Of a DNA stretch of 6,096 nt, positions 5,065 through 6,096 are shown piece after piece. Below the pieces are notes generated by a model. The model was not told the origin of the DNA. It saw only the letters and a list, made by a program, of their open reading frames with translations, and did no database searches. A program made the translations under genes and the position numbers. The DNA comes from Nocardioides sp. (GTDB taxonomy: Bacteria; Actinomycetota; Actinomycetes; Propionibacteriales; Nocardioidaceae), in assembly GCA_023252065.1 (NCBI GenBank), contig JAHEXO010000151.1, positions 1-6,096 of the forward strand, written 5' to 3'. How positions within the stretch are numbered: the stretch's first letter is position 1; each line of letters opens with the position of its first letter.

Positions 5065-6096
5065 ATGACCTATGACGACATCGTGCGTCTGGACCGGCAC
5101 GTGCCCGCCACCCGGCGAGCCGCTTCGGCCCAGCGCTACTCACCGCTCCTGATCGTCCTTACGCTCCTGGCCACCCTCGGCGTGCTCCTCTACGCCGGTT
5201 TCCTGCTCGACCCCAGCAACCGGGGCGACCTGGTGCCGTGGCTGGTGGTCGTGCTGGCCGAGGGCGTGCTGGTCGTGCACACGCTGCTGGCGATGTGGAC
5301 GGTCCTGTCCGGGACCAAGGACCCGCGCGACTACTCCTACTGGGCGACCAAGGAGACCCTCTTCCTGCGTCGCCGCGACGACCCGCCCGCCGCGTGGCAG
5401 CTGTCCCTGGCCGGCCGACCGACCAGCGTCGAGGTGTTCATCACCGTGTACGGCGAGCCGGTCGAGACCGTGCGCCGTACGGCCGTCGCCGCGCTGGCGA
5501 TCCGCGGCCAGCACCGCACCTGGATCCTCGACGACGGACGCTCCGACGAGATCCGTGACCTGGCCGAGGAGCTGGGTTGCCATTACCTGCGCCGGATGAG
5601 CAACAACGGCGCGAAGGCCGGCAACGTCAACCACGCCCTCTCGATCGCCAAGGGCGACTTCTTCTGCATCTTCGACGCCGACTTCGTGCCGCACCCGGAG
5701 TTCCTCGAGCAGACGCTCCCGTTCTTCGCGGACGAGACGGTCGCCCTCGTGCAGACGCCCCAGACCTACGGCAACCTGGTCAACCTGATCTCGCGCGGTG
5801 CCGGCTACATGCAGACGATGTTCTACCGCTTCGTCCAGCCGGGCCGGAACCACTTCAACGCGGCGTTCTGCGTCGGCACCAACGTGATGTTCCGCCGCAG
5901 CGCCGTGCACGAGATCGGCGGCATGTACGTCGACTCCAAGTCCGAGGACGTCTGGACCTCGCTCCTGCTCCACGAGCACGGGTGGCGCAGCATCCACCTC
6001 CCGACGTTCCTGGCGATCGGTGACGCCCCCGAGACGATCGAGGCCTACACCAAGCAGCAGCTGCGCTGGGCGACCGGAGGCTTCGAGATCTGGTTC
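5065..6096 (+). CDS. Cellulose-synthase-like processive family 2 glycosyltransferase (partial, runs off the window)
   Basis: The frame from ATG 5065 is open to the last base, giving 344 residues of a longer membrane protein. Two membrane helices lie at about 27-48 and 56-82, followed by a cytoplasmic GT2 domain. All BcsA-type catalytic motifs are present in order: VEVFITVYGEP (122-132), LDDG (155-158) for UDP binding, FDADF (203-207) as the DxD metal site, VQTPQ (229-233), FCVGTN (268-273), SED with the likely base Asp295, and QQLRW (331-335) as QxxRW. It should polymerise a UDP-sugar and push the chain across the membrane; cellulose is the default guess, but other beta-glucans or hexosamine polymers are possible. 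Any PilZ domain, which would show c-di-GMP control, lies beyond the window. GAGAG at 5050-5054 is a weak ribosome site for this ATG. An in-frame GTG at 5008 would add 19 residues and is a possible alternative. The gene is divergent from the ABC-ATPase gene. Confidence 0.93.
   Translation, partial: MTYDDIVRLDRHVPATRRAASAQRYSPLLIVLTLLATLGVLLYAGFLLDPSNRGDLVPWLVVVLAEGVLVVHTLLAMWTVLSGTKDPRDYSYWATKETLFLRRRDDPPAAWQLSLAGRPTSVEVFITVYGEPVETVRRTAVAALAIRGQHRTWILDDGRSDEIRDLAEELGCHYLRRMSNNGAKAGNVNHALSIAKGDFFCIFDADFVPHPEFLEQTLPFFADETVALVQTPQTYGNLVNLISRGAGYMQTMFYRFVQPGRNHFNAAFCVGTNVMFRRSAVHEIGGMYVDSKSEDVWTSLLLHEHGWRSIHLPTFLAIGDAPETIEAYTKQQLRWATGGFEIWF

Noticed and set aside
5140..5997. Long - strand open frame (285 codons) opposite the glycosyltransferase
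   Set aside because: It is antisense to a gene with complete GT2 motifs. The predicted protein (repeated Val/His/Asp/Glu/Gly) has no recognisable domain.

Overview
The base composition (strongly G+C-rich), the codon usage with G or C in nearly every third position, GTG starts and ATGA start/stop overlaps all point to a high-G+C actinobacterium. The protein families fit Nocardioidaceae or a relative, but that placement is inference. No RNA genes, insertion sequences, CRISPR arrays or phage genes were seen, and codon usage is uniform, so nothing marks recent transfer.

Left end (1-940, + strand): the last codons of an upstream gene overlap by ATGA with a complete HpcH/HpaI aldolase / citrate lyase beta-like (CitE-like) gene. 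A strong hairpin follows directly and separates it from the convergent genes to its right.

Centre (964-4841, - strand): five genes run right to left. They are a small, degenerate ABC-type ATPase; an M48 zinc metallopeptidase; a uridine-kinase-like P-loop kinase; an ECF-type sigma factor; and a single-pass membrane protein with a His-Pro-rich exterior that looks like the sigma factor's membrane partner. The last four are tightly packed (43-base overlap, 34-base gap, 4-base ATGA overlap), so they probably share a transcript. The ABC gene is set apart from the peptidase by 90 bases that hold two perfect inverted repeats.

Right end (5065-6096, + strand): a cellulose-synthase-like processive family 2 glycosyltransferase, cut by the window edge, is transcribed divergently from the ABC gene across a 223-base region containing several inverted repeats. 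All catalytic motifs expected in the sequenced part are present.

The most unusual items are the ABC ATPase, which has lost the Walker A lysine, most of the signature motif and the H-loop histidine; the two palindromes in front of the peptidase gene; and the His-Pro-rich sigma-factor partner with an 18-base tandem repeat. Much of the rest is ordinary actinobacterial chromosome. No clear new multi-gene system can be shown from this window alone.
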